Assembly (NCBI GenBank): GCA_946611835.1
Contig: CAMOEE010000032.1
Location: 1 to 15,818, forward strand
DNA length: 15,818 nucleotides
DNA from: an uncultured Treponema sp.
Lineage (GTDB): Bacteria > Spirochaetota > Spirochaetia > Treponematales > Treponemataceae
Reading direction: 5' to 3'
Positions 13,470-15,818 of the stretch are shown piece by piece. The position numbers and the translations under genes are program-made. Numbering within the stretch: the first letter of the stretch is position 1; each line of letters begins with the position of its first letter. The notes under the pieces are model-generated. The model was given only the letters and a program-made list of their open reading frames with translations. It had not been told where the DNA came from and made no database searches.

Positions 13470-15014
13470 TTATTCTCTTTCTGTTTTATCAGCCTGGTAA
13501 GACTTGAACCACAAGGCCTTTTCGGCGGTAATTTCTTCGTAGCCGCGGGCCATGAACTGAGTCTTGTAGTCCTTCCAGATATCAGGGCTTATCGTGACGA
13601 TTAAGGTCCCGTTTTTATCCTGTATGTAATCCCTGATGAACTGAACGACATTTTCTTCCGTTACCTGAGCAATGTTCTCGTCATAGGCAAAGAAATAATC
13701 AGAGCCGCAGGTTGACCATGTGGAAGAAAGAATTCCGAGGATTGATTTTGCGCTCTCAAGCGAGTAAATGCGCTCATCCTCAAGCTGCTGCTTGACAAGA
13801 TTAAGTCCGAAAGCACTGAAGAATTTCTCGCTGTCGAGCATGGCCGGAACGACCTTTTCTTTAAGCACGGAAAGGAATTTCTCAGACTTATCCACTGGAT
13901 TAAGGACAGATTTTGTATATGGATGAACCCGGCCGATTCCGTAGCTCTGCTCCCCTTCCTCTTCCCCGGAAGCCAGCATGGTCGCATAAATGCCAATCAA
14001 AGATGTGAGTCTTTGCGTGAGATAAGAAGCGGCCACATAATCGCTCTGGGGAATTCCGAGGGAAGACTCCGAGACAAAAGTCTGTGCGAAGACACTGTTA
14101 GGATTGTTCGCAACTTTGAGCCAGACATCCGCCGCATAGGTGTCGCTGGCATCCGTCTCTCCGTCAGGCCCCCGGAGATAATATCCAATCTGGATAAGGC
14201 CGGAAGAAGCGCCCGGATTTACGAATACAAGTTTTTTATCAGCAGAAAGAGGATTTTTGCTTTCTGTGGCGGCAGAAGGAAGAAGCTCAGGAGGATTTTC
14301 CCAGTCGGAGAAAATTTGAAGGACATTGTAGTAGACTTCCTCGTGATCGACATTTCCGCCTACAAAAATGGCTGAATTCGCAGGGATATAATAATCTTTC
14401 TGGATTTCCCGGAGAGTATCGGCCGTAGCCCTTTCAATGTTTACAGGATTTCCTGAAGGATCCGTCCTCCATGGATTTTCCGGGAACATAGTATTGAAAA
14501 GTTCAGCAGTGCAAAGATAGGATGGGTCTGAAAAATGAGCGTTTATCTCCGAAAGGACAACCGCTTTTTCGTTCTCAAGCTCCTGCTCGTCGAGTTTTGG
14601 AGTACGGACGGCATAAGACCAGAATTCAAGCCCCTTCCGCACAAGGTCTGATGGAATCGTAAAAAAGTAGTTCACGCGGTCAATTGAGGTCGAACCGTTC
14701 TGGTCAATCTGCCCCAGTTCATCAGCTCCATCCATGAAAGCCTGCTGATTCTCGTATTTTTCGTTTCCTTTGAACATCATGTGCTCATAAAGATGAAAAA
14801 GACCTGCGTTTTCCGGATTCTGAGTCACAGCTCCCGCACGAACCGCAATTTCGATATAAGCAAGCGGAGCCGCATTGTTCTCAGCGACAAAAAGCTCCAG
14901 TCCGTTCTCAAACCGGTACCTGTACACACCTGGAATTGAGGTATCTTCGGCGTAAGCAAAAGCCAGCAAGGCCAAAAAAAGGCCAAAAAATGATTTTTTT
15001 AAATTAGCAATCAT
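13470..15014 (-). CDS. M16 family zinc metallopeptidase, catalytic subunit, secreted, 514 aa
   Basis: A signal peptide (basic start, hydrophobic core 9-20, likely cleavage after AYA) directs it out of the cytoplasm. The inverted zinc motif HxxEH is intact as H74-L-Y-E77-H78. The third ligand is predicted at E156 in ENEKAVVLSEI, 78 residues downstream, with the supporting acidic residue E149 seven before it, a spacing that resembles pitrilysin. The C-terminal half follows the second M16 domain but has no R/Y pair: the equivalent stretch reads VSESSLGIPQSDY. In the family such enzymes cut short peptides inside a closed chamber formed by two chains. ATG 15014 has no Shine-Dalgarno and a perfect TATAAT ends 8 nt upstream, so the mRNA may be leaderless. 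It is first in an operon with the non-catalytic lipoprotein subunit. Confidence 0.94.
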   Translation of the reverse strand: MIANLKKSFFGLFLALLAFAYAEDTSIPGVYRYRFENGLELFVAENNAAPLAYIEIAVRAGAVTQNPENAGLFHLYEHMMFKGNEKYENQQAFMDGADELGQIDQNGSTSIDRVNYFFTIPSDLVRKGLEFWSYAVRTPKLDEQELENEKAVVLSEINAHFSDPSYLCTAELFNTMFPENPWRTDPSGNPVNIERATADTLREIQKDYYIPANSAIFVGGNVDHEEVYYNVLQIFSDWENPPELLPSAATESKNPLSADKKLVFVNPGASSGLIQIGYYLRGPDGETDASDTYAADVWLKVANNPNSVFAQTFVSESSLGIPQSDYVAASYLTQRLTSLIGIYATMLASGEEEGEQSYGIGRVHPYTKSVLNPVDKSEKFLSVLKEKVVPAMLDSEKFFSAFGLNLVKQQLEDERIYSLESAKSILGILSSTWSTCGSDYFFAYDENIAQVTEENVVQFIRDYIQDKNGTLIVTISPDIWKDYKTQFMARGYEEITAEKALWFKSYQADKTERE

Positions 15015-15022
15015 AGTTGAAT

Positions 15023-15051
15023 ATTATATCACTAGAGGGCCTGATTGAAAA
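15023..15051 (-). promoter_or_regulatory. Predicted promoter of the M16 operon (extended -10, leaderless type)
   Basis: On the minus strand, TTTTCA (15051-15046) and a consensus TATAAT (15028-15023) are separated by 17 nt, with TGA just before the -10 as an extended -10. The -10 ends 8 nt before ATG 15014. The -35 begins only 3 nt after the T-tract of the leuA terminator. Confidence 0.65.
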
Positions 15052-15054
15052 TGG

Positions 15055-15106
15055 AAAAAAAATACCGGGTTTTGTAATTCATAGGATAAAAACAAAACCC
15101 GGTATT
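15055..15106 (-). terminator. Rho-independent terminator of leuA
   Basis: A perfect 14-bp stem pairs 15061-15074 with 15093-15106 (AATACCGGGTTTTG and CAAAACCCGGTATT) around an 18-nt loop. In the minus direction it is followed by eight T (15062-15055). It lies about 30 nt past the leuA stop. A smaller palindrome, ACATATT-C-AATATGT (15116-15130), sits between the stop and the terminator. Confidence 0.92.
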
Positions 15107-15137
15107 AGCTTGCTCACATATTCAATATGTATGATTT

Positions 15138-15818
15138 TTACTGGTTAAGAGCCGAGACGACAGCCCCGATACCAGCCTTTCCGACATTCGAAGATTTTCC
15201 GACGCCCCATTTGACCGAGCCATCATCTTTTGTAATCTGAACATAAGCCACGGCATAGGTGTCGCTTCCGGTTCCAACAGAATGCTCGTGGAAAGCGGTG
15301 ATATTGAACTTGGGAAGACTTGTCTGTGACAGGGCCGCGACGAATGAGTCGAGAGGACCGTTTCCTTTGCCGCCGATTGAAATCTTCTCGCCCTTGTAGC
15401 TGATTACGCCACGGCAAGAGACATGCTCGCTCTCGTTATGGCCTTCAAGCTGGGTAGATGCCAGGTCGAGCACGGAAAGAGGCTCCTTTTTACCAATCCA
15501 CTGCTCCTCAAAGAATTTGCGGATTTCTTCAGGCTGAAGCTCCCGCTGGGCGGCATCGCTCTTTGCCTTGATAAGGTCGCCGATTGCAGGCTGCATTGCC
15601 TTTGGAATGGCATAGCCGTAATTGTGCTCAAGGATAAAGCTTGCACCACCCTTTCCGCTCTGAGAGTTGATCCGGATGATTCCCTCGTACTTGCGGCCGA
15701 TGTCGTGCGGGTCGATGAGAAGATATGGAACATCCCAGATTGCATCTTCAGGCATTTTGGCACGGGCAGCAAAGCCTTTTGCGATTGCATCCTGATGACC
15801 GCCAGAAAGAGCCGTGTA
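15138..15818 (-). CDS. leuA: 2-isopropylmalate synthase, type II (LeuA2-like), 3' part
   Basis: LeuA condenses acetyl-CoA with 2-oxoisovalerate, the first committed step of leucine synthesis. Only the C-terminal 226 residues lie in the window; the frame stays open through the right edge, so the apparent ATG at 15755 is internal. The visible part begins YTALSGGHQDAIAKGF and continues with WDVPYLLIDPHDIGR and RINSQSGKGG, which match the C-terminal part of the catalytic region of the long, mycobacterial-type enzyme. The last ~100 residues form the allosteric regulatory domain (LDSFVAAL, HEHSVGTGSDTYAVAYVQI), the site of leucine feedback inhibition in the family. A strong terminator follows the stop. 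The organism therefore probably makes its own leucine. Confidence 0.93.
   Translation of the reverse strand, partial: YTALSGGHQDAIAKGFAARAKMPEDAIWDVPYLLIDPHDIGRKYEGIIRINSQSGKGGASFILEHNYGYAIPKAMQPAIGDLIKAKSDAAQRELQPEEIRKFFEEQWIGKKEPLSVLDLASTQLEGHNESEHVSCRGVISYKGEKISIGGKGNGPLDSFVAALSQTSLPKFNITAFHEHSVGTGSDTYAVAYVQITKDDGSVKWGVGKSSNVGKAGIGAVVSALNQ

Noticed and set aside
13923..14375. A 150-codon plus-strand frame opposite the catalytic M16 gene
   Set aside because: It is fully antisense to a well-supported peptidase gene and the composition is not protein-like.
15138..15755. leuA fragment as a complete short gene starting at ATG 15755
   Set aside because: The reading frame and LeuA homology (GGHQDAIAKGF) continue to the window edge, so the gene is cut by the window, not truncated in the genome.
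1..15818. A new defence, mobile or biosynthetic system
   Set aside because: No nuclease, helicase, transposase, integrase, toxin-antitoxin pair or biosynthetic cluster is visible; all but one gene fit known families.

Overview
The window looks like chromosomal DNA of a spirochaete, most likely a moderate-GC Treponema. This is inferred from the gene families, the loose spirochaete-style lipoprotein signals, and the purine-rich and hairpin repeats between genes; no rRNA or universal marker is present to prove it. Every gene with a clear family match is intact apart from leuA, which is cut by the right edge. There are no tRNA or rRNA genes, no CRISPR array, no transposase and no phage genes. The content is mostly housekeeping with a few unusual arrangements.

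Layout. Positions 1-631 hold a purine-rich heptamer array that runs into an unidentified 153-residue gene (+), followed by a non-coding element with two GC-rich hairpins. Positions 632-2705 (-) form a tight operon: polyprenyl diphosphate synthase, a TPR protein and a small RseC-family membrane protein. Positions 2745-6295 (-) form a complete TAXI-type TRAP uptake operon: lipoprotein-like solute receptor, DUF1850 protein and fused permease. A divergent promoter pair with overlapping -35 boxes separates it from asnS (6380-7828, +). A 124-bp inverted-repeat element then leads into a YihY/BrkB membrane protein fused to a cyclic-nucleotide-binding domain (7971-9251, +). Next come guaA (9296-11176, +) and a PilZ c-di-GMP-binding protein with a pseudo-receiver-like N-terminus (11242-12054, +). 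Facing these are two M16 zinc-protease genes (15014-12061, -) and the 3' part of leuA (-), which ends in a strong intrinsic terminator.

Functional reading. The two M16 proteins have complementary defects: one keeps the zinc site and lacks the R/Y pair, the other has lost the zinc ligands and keeps R/Y. They probably form a secreted heterodimeric peptidase. The stretch 7971-12054 groups a predicted cyclic-nucleotide sensor, GMP synthesis and a predicted c-di-GMP effector, which suggests but does not prove a nucleotide-signalling link.

The most unexpected pattern is regulatory. Three genes (polyprenyl synthase, asnS and the catalytic M16 gene) have no Shine-Dalgarno sequence and a sigma70-like -10 box ending exactly 8 nt before the ATG, with a 17-nt spacer to a -35-like box. 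This is the layout expected of leaderless mRNAs. I did not find a convincing new multi-gene defence or mobile system here.
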